A stretch of DNA of 64,000 bases from Asterella californica (Eukaryota; Streptophyta; Marchantiopsida; Marchantiales; Aytoniaceae): NCBI GenBank assembly GCA_036924285.1, contig JAYKYS010000014.1:1860001-1924000 (forward strand), read 5' to 3'. Both the position numbers and the translations under genes were made by a program. The first letter of the stretch is position 1, and each line of letters starts with the position of its first letter. This document shows, piece by piece, positions 44,780-56,560 of this stretch. Under the pieces are notes generated by a model that had not been told where the DNA came from, did not search any database, and was given only the letters and a program-made list of their open reading frames with translations.

Positions 44780-45540
44780 GACACATGATAGAGGCATAAA
44801 GCGAAGTAGTAACATCTATGCATGTTTATATCATTTTATTCTTTTGTAAATTTGATATTTTTTACTTTGATCGGATTCATATCTCATATCACTATTTTAT
44901 ATACTAAACATCAATGGAATCATTTCACAAAGTAGGTGAAGAAAAGTTCTTGTGAAAGGATCTCAACAAACATGTAAGATTGAAACTAAGCATGTAAGGT
45001 GAGAAGAGAGATGAACATTTTGCCCCACATATTGGCTTTTGTTTTGGTCTCGAATACTCTTGTAAAATAAAATTGACCTAATCATATGCGATAACTTCTC
45101 AGATTGCATGAGAGGATAGAATTTCAGAGATGACTTAGGGCTCAGTCACACCTAGTAGTTTTTCAGTAGTTTATCACTTCTTTCTCAGAATCTGAAGCAG
45201 ATAAGCAAGTTTGGTAACAAAGAAGTTTTTCATTCCATAAACATCACTTTTACCATCGGAACATGATCTCTGGTTTTTGAGTTTAACATAACACAACGAA
45301 CACTTCTCATGACAACAAAAAACGCTTTGAATCAAGTAGACAAGACTCTGTGAAGAACCCGAAAATGATACCCAAGAGTACCCTCTACAAATCGGCTAAT
45401 TTTCATAATATTCTCTACTCCAGTTTAATGAGAATCTCTGGAGGAAAACTCTTTGTATTTTGCATATTACATCTACGATTCAAGAGCTATTTTAATATTT
45501 TTATTTTAAAATAATAATAATAATAACTATTTTAGGAATA
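44780..45540 (+). repeat. Interspersed repeat F, copy 2
   Basis: The first 70 bases (AGAGGCATAAAGCGAAGTAG...) match the end of arm B (55103-55150). The rest matches 30480-31000. About 145 bp (45240-45385) is extra here and shared with 56480-56560 (CCATAAACAT, ATCGGAACATGATCTCTGG). This copy abuts the inner end of the right arm A. Confidence 0.85.
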
Positions 45541-46646
45541 AAAAATAATATTCTAAAAAATTACTGTTTAACAAAATAATTTAATTTTACTTTTAAAAAA
45601 TTTTATTTTTATTATGCAAAGAAGACCCTATAAGCAGAGTGAAACGACAAGTTGAGAGTGAGATGGAGTTTCAAACGGTCCGATAACTGTGTGAACGTTC
45701 GTGGACTAGGGTCTGAAAGCTCGATCGAGGAAAACTCAATTACAGACTGAAACTGAACAAACTGAAGTCAACCTTCCAAGGGGGAAGAAGAGATGGAGAG
45801 GAAATATTTCAAAAACAGGAGACGTGAATCTGTTTCTGCGACTATAGTTCAATCTGGAACTGTCGTAAATCTTAGGCCCTAGGCGCGCGTACAAGTTTAT
45901 GTTTTAAAATTGGGGGCTTTTCTAATTTCCGAACCGGAGCTAATTTGTGTAGTCTACGATAATTTTTCCCCGCAATTACCTTGGAAATTTGACTTAAGCG
46001 CACAGTGAATTTAGTTTTTTGTCTAGAATGCTTTCCTTACAACACGTAAGCAAACAGTAATCACCTTTTAGCCCTCTGAGCCCACAGTCGTCAGTTTTCT
46101 AGACTCTTTGAACCATTTTTGTATTGGGAGAGAAAGTATTAATGTTTATTTCATCGAAGTACACTACACGTGTAAACATATTCGAATTTTTGCTCCCAAA
46201 CTATTTGAAGAGGGTACCTTGAGTATTCTCTAGAACACATTATTGTGCACAGCTTTGCACAACAGTGTCCAGCTTTAAAGGAAAACTTAATCTGATATGT
46301 GCGACTGGCCTCCTTATTACTGAACCAAATAAGAGTGGAAATTTTCCGCTATAAAAACTTATGTTCGCTTGGGGCCTTAGTCGACGTGGTTATGAACTGA
46401 TAGCTAGTAAAGTAAACACATGGTTTCAGTAAGCTTTACAGTATGTACAGACTTTCCGATTTCGCTGCCTGCAAACGTGTACACAAATCTGCAAAACATG
46501 AAAAGAAGACAAAACTTGCAACAAAGTGCGTGAACTGAAAAAGTTCGAGTTCGACCAAAAATCATAAACTTGTGTCGCAGCGTATCGATTAATGTAACAT
46601 GAGTTAGAAAACCTCACGTTTAGATCAGAGTTCAGGCTATATATCA

Positions 46647-47130
46647 TATACTCACTTCAGACTTCCTTGCATTATCACTGCTTCCAAGTTCGGAAGCAGG
46701 GGATAATGCATTGCTTTTAATTTATCTCTTAACCCTTCCTCTTGGAAGGGTTAGGCTATAAATTAAAAACCAGGAAATTAAAAATCTCGTACTCGTGGAA
46801 AGTAGAACCATTTGTATTGGAAGGAGGTTCAGTCTCGAGGATTTGCTTAGGGGTTTTCATGATTATAATGATAACGTGTAATCAAGTCATGTAAACTTTA
46901 AATTTAGATAGTTTTGACTTTTTAAATTTACTCAGAGCTCCATGTGTTCTCATAATTAAAACAAACTGTCGATGTTTTCTTTCCCTATTCGATATTTACA
47001 AGTACTGTCAATGTTTCTTTTTACTATCCATTAAAATCAACTTTTAACCAATCCATCATGAAAATATTATATTTTTTTAGATGTTTGTTTTTTTCTTTCT
47101 ATGAGCTAAAAGGGGAGTTTGGATGCATAT
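46647..47130. repeat. 0.48-kb block present only in right arm A, with a paired hairpin
   Basis: The left arm reads straight across this point. The block contains hairpin 2 first (46668-46685 with 46692-46710, TGCATTATCACTGCTTCC arms) and then hairpin 1 (46716-46739 with 46744-46767). It ends in GGATGCATAT, like the GAATATGCAT tail seen with other copies in reverse. It is probably an insertion of the paired-hairpin unit. Confidence 0.7.
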
Positions 47131-47284
47131 TGGGTATAAAGTAAAACTCTCAAGTTTCTGAAGAAACAGCTGCAACAGTTTCCGGGGTGTTCCATACAAG
47201 CATATACAAGTTCGTGGGTAAAGCAGAACATTACTTGGCTATCCTTTGAACCTTTGGAAGTACGTTAGAACTAGGGTATCCTTA

Positions 47285-47440
47285 AGTTTTCACCTCCTCT
47301 TGAGGAAAATATAAAGGGTTTAATTTCTTACCAAACCCTTCCTTTGGGAAAAGTTAGATAATAATCTAAAAACTTCATAAAATGTCAGCAACGTGTATAT
47401 CTACTTTGGAGAGCGTCTCTGTCAACGCTCCCCAAAGTAT
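47285..47440. repeat. Paired-hairpin motif, mirror copy in right arm A
   Basis: It is the reverse complement of 28048-28196. Here the outer hairpin is longer (ACTTTGGAGAGCGTC...AACGCTCCCCAAAGT, 47403-47439) because the left copy has lost part of one arm. Confidence 0.6.
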
Positions 47441-48399
47441 GGTTTCGTTTATTTGTGTTTGGCTTACAATTAAAATTTATATAATATATCAAGTTTTTAT
47501 ACGAGTTTGGTATATAATTTTTGCTTAAAATTTATATGTATATTTTAATATATAATATTTATTTTAATGAAAAAATTTAACTTAATTCTTGTAATTATAA
47601 ACTTTCAAAAAAGCATCCAACGAGAAAGTTTTCAGAAATAGATCCTGCATTCAACTTCCGCACCCATAACTATCCTAGCAGCCACCGGGATTGTCATTGT
47701 CCGTCCGTCATGTTTGTCTCGTTTTGTCAGTCCAGTAAACATCCACTTTGGTTACATATTCACCTTTTCATGTTTCAATGCTCAGTGTGATGCACATACT
47801 ATTTTGATGTATAGTATGTGTATCTAATTATTTACATTTTTGAATGGAAGCATAAGCCACCTCAAATGAGGAGTCACTCACCTAAGAAAACAAGATCTCC
47901 GGATCAAATCCTCTTTACTTCTGTTTCTCATTTCAGCATGTTGGTCTCCCGGATGGGAGTCTATGTTGGATGTGTGGCTACGTCTTACACATCTAGGAAT
48001 GAAAGATCGATACCTTCCTTAAACGTGATCTTCTTGACCTAAGTCTTCGCATGCAACCGAGATTACGGGCTAAGAGATTCATGATTCAGCTATGGGAGGG
48101 CCTTCAACGCGAGCTTTCTGACATAAGCCTCCGCATGCAACCAAGATTATAAGAGTTACATGATTCAACTATGGGAGGGTTGTAAGTCCTATGGGGTGAT
48201 CTTGTAGTTGTGGCTTTAGCTGTATAATCATGGTTTAGCTCATAATCTAGATTGCATCAAGATGACATCGGGAGTCGAGAAATTTTTATTAAAGCAAGAG
48301 GCTTGCTTAGCTAAGGGACTGCTTGATAAGTAAATATAAGGACATAAAGAACATCTGCCACTTTAAATCAGGTCCATGCTAGCACAGATAGACACCTAA

Positions 48400-50462
48400 A
48401 ATTTTAAGCTCAAATATGTAAAAGTATCATCCCAAAGACAGAAAATCTGGAGGTGCGATCGAGTTTCCTTGAAACATTACAAAACAAGTTCGCCAAAGTT
48501 CAAATTTTGAACAACGCAAAGCTGAGACGTTTGATCACGCTATCTTTCTTTATTAGCTTTTTACGTACTATTTTTTTTGTAGACCTCCGGTTTTAGTAGC
48601 AAAAGAGTCGAGACTATACTGCTCGAGAACACCTACACAATGACGTCATCAGGACATGAATCCAAAGTCACCATGAAAAACGACAAAGTTTTCTCTTTTA
48701 TCATTTTTAGATTAGAAATAATGTAAACATCTACACATAATCTTATTTTGCGTAAACAAAAACACATGTCTATTCTGTCCAATAAGAGCTTCCACTTGGT
48801 AGCTTCATAACTTCTCAGTAGTATTTTTGATTATAAGCTAGGGGTAGCTTGTCTATCTTAGCCCTAGTTTAACATTTGCTCAACTCAACAAACTCTAGGG
48901 CAGCTTCCTTTCAACTATGTAAACAATGAAAGAAAAAAGATTTTGTTACCATCTTTCACTATACAGAAGATCTTGCAACATGACATATAAGATTAGAAGC
49001 TGGTTGCCATCAATTTGTTCATACCTCGCTCGGACCCGAGCCTAATATCATTTACTTTATGTGTTAAGTACATTTAGCATGAACTAAAAAGAAAAGAGAT
49101 CAGGCTGTAATGCAACAAGCAGGACTTCCGGAACTATAATGCAACGCACGGACGCGGAACCAAACCATCATTATTTCAGAAATAATACAAGGTTTGTATT
49201 TTCCCGCAAAATATTGGAAATGCGAGTTGGTGGTTTTTAGATCGATGCACGTGAGAGCCTTCACCCGTTGTTGTATCGCGCATTGCCTATGAGGGAAATA
49301 TGTAGTGATTCTTATTAAAATATATATGGATACAAGTGGGTTTAGATGAGGGACAATAGGATGATACTCACGTATACATAATAATAGAGAATGAAAGGTG
49401 AAATTATATTTAGATATATAAAATCCCACATAAGGAGAAATTATACAGCAAGAAAATATAACATATAAAGATATTTAGTGAAAGCTCTACATATATTTTT
49501 TTGTTTTCATATACCATCACACATATAGGTAATCTGAATTATAAATTTAGCTGGTATATATAAGAAATCAGTTCAGAAAATAGAGAAAAATTCATATATA
49601 GAGAGAAAATAAATCTTGTTTATTGATATGGGGAGAACTTCTTTATGAAATTACCCTGATGGGCAGTTTATCTACGTTGGACGGTTGGAGTTGATTATCT
49701 GGGAAAAAATGCTAATTTCTCGATATTTTCCTTTGCAAAAAGATGGGTGTATCTATATAAGAGTAGAGTAAACCACACAGTCGTAAAGTGAGGATTTCGA
49801 GTTTCCATGGTGAGCTAACCACAGCACCGCTTTCCAAACCAGCATGAAGGTCATGTTGTATATTGATTTGAAGGCACGGGGGAACTTTCTTTGAACCCAC
49901 GAGAATAAAACCTGCCAGCACCATCAGGCTACCAAAGAATAATAACAATTAAAATAAACAAATAAATAATAACATTTAAAAAAAGTTAAAGATCCCGGTA
50001 CATGTGACGTGACCGTTGCTACGCGCACGTAAACCAAACCGCAGAGGCAGCTTGTTGTCATGAGACGTATATCCTTATAAAGCTATACGTACATATGAAG
50101 AAGAGAATGGTACGGCACTACCTCGTCACATAGAAGAGGCAATATTTCCACGGCATACACCAGCTACAGTCCTTGTTTATCTTGTGAATACACAAGGAAG
50201 ACGCCTTTTGAATATGCATGCAAGATCAACGTTTTGTTCATTTGTTATCAGAAAAGATATAAGTGTTATGTGGAAACTCTATGTAAAATTTTCATGAAAA
50301 ATAATCAAAAGTTCACTATCTATATCTTTAAGTGTAAGTAATAACTGCTACTAGAGTTATGAGATGATCCAAACATAACCCATAAAGAGAGCATAGACCG
50401 ATGAGTTTCCAGAACTAAACCCGTAAGACGAGCGCAAAATGACGAGTTCCTGAAACTAAAAG
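48400..50462. other. 2.06-kb block present only in right arm A; no gene
   Basis: The left arm joins GACACCTAAC directly to TGCAAGATTGCTCGC at the equivalent point (27094 region). 50215-50460 is the leading half of a paired-hairpin unit that continues unbroken into 50487-50605, so the left arm most likely suffered a deletion. 50040-50065 repeats the AGGCAGCTTGTTGTCATGAGAC promoter block found at 50825. No frame here (for example 49100-49429 or 49712-49948 minus) resembles a known protein. Confidence 0.55.
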
Positions 50463-50486
50463 TGCAAGATTGCTCGCAAGAATAAA

Positions 50487-50605
50487 CCGATTTAATTTAT
50501 TACCTAACATTTTATCCAAGAAAGAGTTAGATAATAAATTTAAACCCTTGCATACTTTCAACTCCATTTTATGAGATGGAACTATGCAAATAAGACAGTT
50601 TCTTC
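50487..50605. repeat. Paired-hairpin motif, mirror copy in right arm A
   Basis: TTTAATTTATTACCTAAC pairs with TTAGATAATAAATTTAAA around a pairing-poor middle. A short CTTTCAACTCCATTTTATGAGATGGAACTATG hairpin follows. Confidence 0.6.
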
Positions 50606-50757
50606 CACGCGCGGGGGCATTTGGTTTTCTGTTTCTTTTTGTTCAAGTAAGAAGCGATTTAGGAATCAATCATCTAATCAGTATTGATACCATTGTTTAG
50701 TTCTCTTTTTCGACGTGGGGCTTGCTGCAGCCGAACGCTGTGACCTTGCACGGACAG

Positions 50758-50829
50758 TCCTCCCGCCAGGGGGATTCGACCCCGCGTCTCCCCGTCTAAC
50801 GGCGCATGGGGCTCGTCGCCGCCGGAGGC
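50758..50829 (-). other. tRNA-like block upstream of P450 copy 2
   Basis: On the minus strand, CCTCCGG pairs with CGGGAGG at the ends (one mismatch). GGCG pairs with CGCC as a D-stem, and GGGGTCGAATCCCC forms a T-arm-like hairpin, all in about 72 bases. The D-loop is long and the anticodon arm is poor. It keeps pairing better than the left copy. It points away from the P450, whose ATG is 110 bp downstream. Confidence 0.45.
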
Positions 50830-50938
50830 AGCTTGTTGTCATGAGACATATCAGAGACGCACATCAGATATACAAATATAAGAGAGTTACCGGCCGTGCA
50901 GACGAAGTAATACTTCACTGAAACTGAAGGTAAGGATC
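50830..50938 (+). promoter_or_regulatory. Promoter region of P450 copy 2
   Basis: A TATA-like CAAATATAAGA (50873-50883) lies about 55 bp before the ATG. The block GCTTGTTGTCATGAG just upstream is shared with the other two P450 promoters. Confidence 0.5.
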
Positions 50939-52915
50939 ATGGAAGCCCAGTACTGGTCATCAGTGACGGCCGGCCTTTTGACAGCTCTCGTGACAATTGT
51001 GATGCTACTCGTTGCTGTTACAAAGAAACCGAAAATTCGTCTGCCTCCAGGGCCGATCTCATGGCCTGTTTTGGGAAGTTTGCTACTTCTAGGAACTCTT
51101 CCCCATCAGAGCTTGGCCAAGCTCGCCAAAAAGTATGGACCACTCATGTTCATGAAGCTCGGTTCGAAGGATGTAATCGTCGTATCATGTCCAAAGATTG
51201 CAGAGGAGATCCTGCATACTCAGGATAAAGTCTGGGCCTCACGACCTCCTGCTACTACTGCGGTTAAGATCATGGCTTACGAGGGCGTGGAGATCGCCTT
51301 TGCTGAGCTCGGACCACGATGGCAATATGCAAGGAAGCTCTTCACACTGGAGGTCCTGAGTCCCAAACGGATTTCGAATTTTCAGGTTGGACTTTCAACC
51401 GTACCATTCATCACACTAATGACGCAAGCTTTGTGCCGTCCACGCACCTCACGGTTATGCTTGGAAGAGACACCTTAGCTTCGTAGATTCATCGTCGCGG
51501 TTGTAGGCAAATATGGCTTCCCTTAGCTTCGTGGCATCACATGTGAGATGTTTTCACGTCCTCTGTGCAGGAATCTCGGAAGCAGGAAATATTGAGTTGC
51601 ATCAAAGAAACGATCTCTGGGTGCTGCAACGGTACAAGGCCATTAAACATGAGTCTGATCGTTGGAAAGATTGCAACAAATATGATCACCCGCGTGTTGA
51701 TGAACGGGAGCGTTCTCAGTGACAAGGCCAACGCCTTAAGGAATGCTGATGATTTTCAAGAGAGGATGAAAGATGTTTTCAGATTAGCAGGCGCCTTCTA
51801 TCTCGGAGACTACATACCCTGGTTGGATCGATTCGACCCGCAAGGTCTTAAGAAGGAGATGTATGCCACTGCTAAGAAATATGACGCTTTCTTGCAGAGA
51901 ATCTTGGACGACCACAAGATGAAGCATCAGACTCAGGGTTTTGCCGACGAGAAAGCTCAAAATATAGTGGACGCACTTCTTACTCGTCCGCGCGATGCTG
52001 ATGGCACGTGTATCACTGAAGAAGAAATCAAAGCCATAATAGGGGTAATCCTAACGGCTTGACCATCACCAGTACTGAACCGCTTTGTGTACATGTGGAC
52101 CAGGATAGCTAAGTACGTACTTCCAGTTGCAAGTTGGTCATGGTACGAGCGTCATCGCTTGAGCTAACACCACATTTTAAAAACTGCGGCACGGATTCGA
52201 GTTAAGGATTCCTTCTGACTTAATGGATCTGTGATTTCAGGATGTGCTTTTTGGGGGTACAGACACGAACTCAACTACCATGGAGTGGGCGCTCAGCGAG
52301 CTGCTAAAAAGTCCACGCATCCTGGAAAGAGCACAAGCGGAACTGGATTCTGTGGTAGGACGAGACAGACTTGTAGAGGAGTCTGATCTGCCCAATCTGC
52401 CGTACCTGAATGCCATCGTAAAGGAGACATTCCGACTGCATCCTGCGGGACCTCTTTTGATACCACATATGTCCACGGAGGACACGGAGATTCACGGCTA
52501 CAGGATTCCTGCACACACTAGGTGCATCATCAATATTTATGCCATCCAAAGAGATCCGGCAGTTTACGAGAGGGCGCACGAATTCTGTCCTGAGAGATTC
52601 CTTGTTAGTACGAAGGATGTGCATGGCCTGGACTTTGACTTTCTACCTTTCGGATCGGGTCGGAGAATCTGCCCTGGCAAAGGGCTGGCTCTTCTGGTAG
52701 TTTCGTACTCCTTGGCTTTGTTTTTCCAGACTTGCAACTGGACTCTGCCTGGAAACATGAAGCCGGAAGATCTGGACATGGAAGAGAAGTTTGGACTGAG
52801 TGTTCCTAGGCGCAATGCCCTGCTGGCTATAGCAGCACCGCGATTACCCGAACACATGCTCGTGACTGCCAAAACTGACAACCAGAACTCGGTGGTCGTG
52901 CCTAATGATCATTAG
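50939..52915 (+). CDS. Cytochrome P450, CYP71 clan (copy 2), three exons
   Basis: Exons are 50939-51400, 51571-52044 and 52241-52915, giving 536 residues with phase-0 introns of 170 and 196 bp (GT-AG). The order is an N-terminal anchor (residues 12-28), PPGP hinge (36-39), helix-C WQYAR (128-132), I-helix FGGTDTN (about 316-322), K-helix E374-T-F-R377, PERF 429-432, and the haem loop FGSGRRICPG with C456. All key residues are present. It is an ER-bound monooxygenase; the substrate is unknown. It is close to copy 1 along its whole length and nearly identical to truncated copy 3 in exon 1. The tail after ALLAIAAPRL is about 15 residues longer and diverged. Functional by sequence, but expression is unknown. 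Confidence 0.92.
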
Positions 52916-54050
52916 GTGCAAATTAAACGCACTAACAAAAGTAGTCAGCTCTGAGCCACAAAAAAAGGATGGGTACTCACAAAGTTATATATATAGCTAT
53001 AGGTACGATGATAAATTCGCACTCCTAGAGAAGTGGAGTTCAAAGAACCGTTTAAAGAATCTATATCACCAATTACAGATTTGGATCTTGTAGGTTGACG
53101 AAGTCCCAAGAGTATAATTTCCGAATGTTATAGCAGGTTGAGAATACCCATCGTCGTACTAGCAAGTGAATTAGCGAAGGGGATTTTGCTCTCAACTCTA
53201 GCAGGTTTGCTAGATACTCAAATTGCTTTGAACAGATTGAGTAGTACTAGTGTACTCTGGACAATCGATTCTACAGCAAATATTAGCAAGTTCATAACTT
53301 AGCTTTGTACATAAATTCTGTTGCGCGAGAGATTAATGATAACTACAATATTCCTGCTTTAATTTAAATCTCAATCATACAGTACTCGAGTACTGCAGTC
53401 ATTGAGATTTGAAGCAGGAGTATTGTCATACCCAGAGCTGTTGTTGTTACCCTAATGTCTAAAACACAGTAGCCTACAAGAACTTACATCCATTTGACGG
53501 GTTCACAATAAACTACGAGGAAGCAAGAAGCTAAGAAATCTGAACAGCTGAGACTGTCCCTAGCACTTTTGAGTGTAGCTATGTTTCTATGTGGCATGCA
53601 AAATGATTCTTCTTCAAGTATTAAAAGTGGTATACTCTAAAGGACAATACCTGCCTTGGCATTGTAATTTGATGACTTGCTGGAAGTTACAGTTTTCACT
53701 CTGCCTCGATCGGACTCTACCTCTGGTGTCGCTTCAACTTTCAGAGCTTGGATCAATAGGGCCACTCAAGCTCTCCCGCAAACACAGCTCGACACGGTTT
53801 CAACCCCACACTGAAGCTAGCGAGCTCCAAAGGCACACGTACAAACAAGAGACCGACAGATCGAACGAGCCCAAATCGGAGTGACAAATCCGGACAGACG
53901 TCCCAAGGTCCGCTTCAAGTTGAATGGAAACGGTCTGTGTTTTCAAATAAAAAATAGATCTTGCCGCGCGAAGATAGATGCTAGAACTACGAGAGTCGAC
54001 CTCAGTTCATTTTAGTCTTTGCGTACGTACTGTAAACAAGGTGCTGCCCT
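52916..54050. other. 3' flank of P450 copy 2; one large hairpin
   Basis: The only structure is 53346-53425, where CAATATTCCTGCTT and AAATCTCAAT pair with ATTGAGATTT and AAGCAGGAGTATTG, enclosing a 16-bp perfect palindrome CAGTACTCGAGTACTG (53380-53395). I see no gene; a 97-codon frame at 53591-53884 has no family resemblance. Confidence 0.6.
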
Positions 54051-55153
54051 AATAAATTAATTTTATAATTAGATCATGATTATCGAATACTAGTATAATT
54101 TTTACTAACTATAGATTTTTTATTAAAGAGAAAAGTACATTAACGTTGGAATCTATTGAGTATACGCGGGAAATCATCTCCATAAATACCGAGAACTAAC
54201 CAGAAAGTTTTCTCAACTGCTTATGAACGGACAACGACGGTGAAGTGAAGTGAACCTACGTATAAAATTACTATAGATGTCCTTCCATTTGTGGCACATC
54301 AAGTTAAAAGGATGTATCGTTTGAGGTGTATTTTTGAAGTGGATTTTATTGTTAAAACTATTTAATGATAAAGATATTTAGTCATGATAGAAGGTAGTTG
54401 AATGACCATACTTAAATGATTAGTTTTATTTTCAATAGCGACTAAAAATTCTGATCAAACAATATATCATTAAAGACTATATGATCAAACGGAACCAACT
54501 TACCGGAGGTGTGATCAAACAAATTTCTTAGTAAATTTCTTCCTCCAATCGTCTAATACAGTTATTACAATGTCGTACATTTCTCTGATCAAAATACCGT
54601 TTTTATGCTCCTCGTGTACTGGAAATATAACGTTTTTCACCAAAGGCGAGCACAGAAGCAGTGTCACTTCCCAATCCACCCGCTCATTTTAAATGTGTTT
54701 ATTATTCTCCATTTCCTCACCCTCGATTCTGGTGGTCAATCGAGGAGTCCAGCCTCGAAATGAGGGCCTCTTTCCAACTTGCTATATGCAATACAAAGTT
54801 AACGTGTCCGAGTTTCCTTCCTTGGTAACGTGGTAAAGGTTCTAGAGACAATAGCGTCTCCCCACCTGGAAAGCTTTTCTTCGTGGATTTGCTCTGAGAA
54901 GTGAAAAGCAAACTTATGTGGTCCCCTTAGAATTTCGACTATTCGTCAAAACACTAAGTTGAAGGGGTCTTTACATGAAGTTGGGTTAGACATATCCAAC
55001 GCAAGACCGGATCCTAATGTTGTGCCAAATTTTCGTTGTCTTATTCGGACAATTAGATTACACACTTTAGGTCCAGGAAAATGGTCAAGGCGACATGGTA
55101 GAGGCATAAAGCGAAGTAGTAACATCTATGCATGTTTATACCATTTTATTCTT
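54051..55153 (+). repeat. Inverted duplication, arm B (right)
   Basis: It is the reverse complement of 31012-32053. It runs directly into an F copy at 55154, showing that B and F belong to one longer repeat in this orientation. Confidence 0.88.
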
Positions 55154-56560
55154 TCGTAAATTTGATTTTTTTTACTTTCATCGGATTCATATCTCATATC
55201 ACGATTTTATATACTAAACATCAATCGATCATTTCACAAAGTAGGTGAATATGCATAGCAGTGGCGGTTACGACCGGGTGAGGGAAAAAGACAAAAGATA
55301 ATATAATCACTGAAAATAACCGAAGGTAATTGGTTGGGAGGTGGTTAGAGGTGACAGTTTAATTCTAAAACACTGTAAAACATGCGATGGAACACTGTTC
55401 ACTCCAACCGTAGGTGCCGTGTACATCAGGTTCAGAAAACTAAATATAAACTGATGCCATAGTTAAATTTAATATTTTATTTAAATATTAAAGTTAAAAT
55501 TTATAAATAGAATAGATTTTCTACCGTACACATTCACTTTGAATCAAGAACCCATAAGTAGTGGATGGCAAAAGATCTCCTTCCTCGTATAGACTGGCTC
55601 TAAGTCAATAAAAGCATTATTTTTTATTACTGTTAATTTATACACTAAGGAAAGATTAGTGAATAAATTAACACATTTGCATCACCTCTTCCGAACTTAG
55701 AAGTAGGTGAATATGCATGCTCTTTGAAGTTTTGTCCAGAGAGGAGAGTCCGGACAAGCGGCAGAGGAGGTAAAAATTTGGGGTTCTGGTTTGGTGCTGG
55801 TGCCTTGTTAAGAGAGCGTGCGTTTAGTTAGGGCTTGTCGTTTTAACTTTTCAGGCAATCTGAACTTCTTAACTTCTCTTTTTGTTATCAGATAATTATA
55901 TAAGTATTAAATAATATATATATTCAAAGTAAATATAAATAATTAAAAAACTCTATAGACGTTATTTGTTAGCTCATGTCTGGAAACATGGAGAAAGCAG
56001 GCAAAAACCCATAAGTGTAGTCTTGATCCTTGCGCTTCAGAAGGTACAAGTCCGGGGCACTGTACGCATGAATATCTACATTTAATCATACGTTTAATTT
56101 AATACCTAACCTTTCCGGAAAGAATACTTAGGTATTAACGGGCACGTATTTCCCCCTCTTCCGTACTCGGAAGAGGGTGACTATGCATGCTTTCAGAAGA
56201 AAAGTTCTTGTGAAAAGATCTCAACAAACAAGCAAGATTGAAACTAAGGCATGTAAGGTGAAGAGAGATGAACATTTTGCCCCGCATTTTGGCTTTTTTT
56301 GGTCTCGAAAACTCTTATAAAATAAAATTGACCTAATCATATCCGATGACTTCTCAGATTGCATTAGAGAATAAAATTCAGAGATGGATTAGGGCTCAGT
56401 CGCACCTAGTAGTTTTTCAGTAGTTTATGAGTTCTTTCTCAGAATCTGAAGCTATAAGCAAGTTTGGTATCACAGAGGTTTTTCATTCCATAAACATGGG
56501 TAACTTTTACCATCGGAACATGATCTCTGGTTTTTGAGTTTAACGTAACACAACGAACAC
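55154..56560 (+). repeat. Interspersed repeat F, copy 3, split by a 0.95-kb insertion
   Basis: The F sequence runs from 55154 to 55249 and resumes at 56196-56560. GAA is found on both sides of the insert (55247-55249 and 56196-56198), a possible 3-bp target duplication. Confidence 0.75.
55250..56195. repeat. 0.95-kb insert with two paired-hairpin motifs
   Basis: The insert begins TATGCATAG and ends TATGCATGCTTTCA. It holds hairpins at 55632-55671 with 55684-55711, then a GAATATGCATGC junction, the leading half of a unit (55860-56085), and a second pair at 56092-56140 and 56152-56177. It looks like two units side by side. It has no coding frame. Confidence 0.6.

Larger units (their letters stand above)
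45545..51640. repeat. Inverted duplication, arm A (right)
   Basis: It is the mirror of 25910-30037. It carries the intact P450 copy 2, the tRNA-like block and two mirrored paired-hairpin motifs. Relative to the left arm it has extra blocks at 46647-47130 and 48400-50462. Confidence 0.9.
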
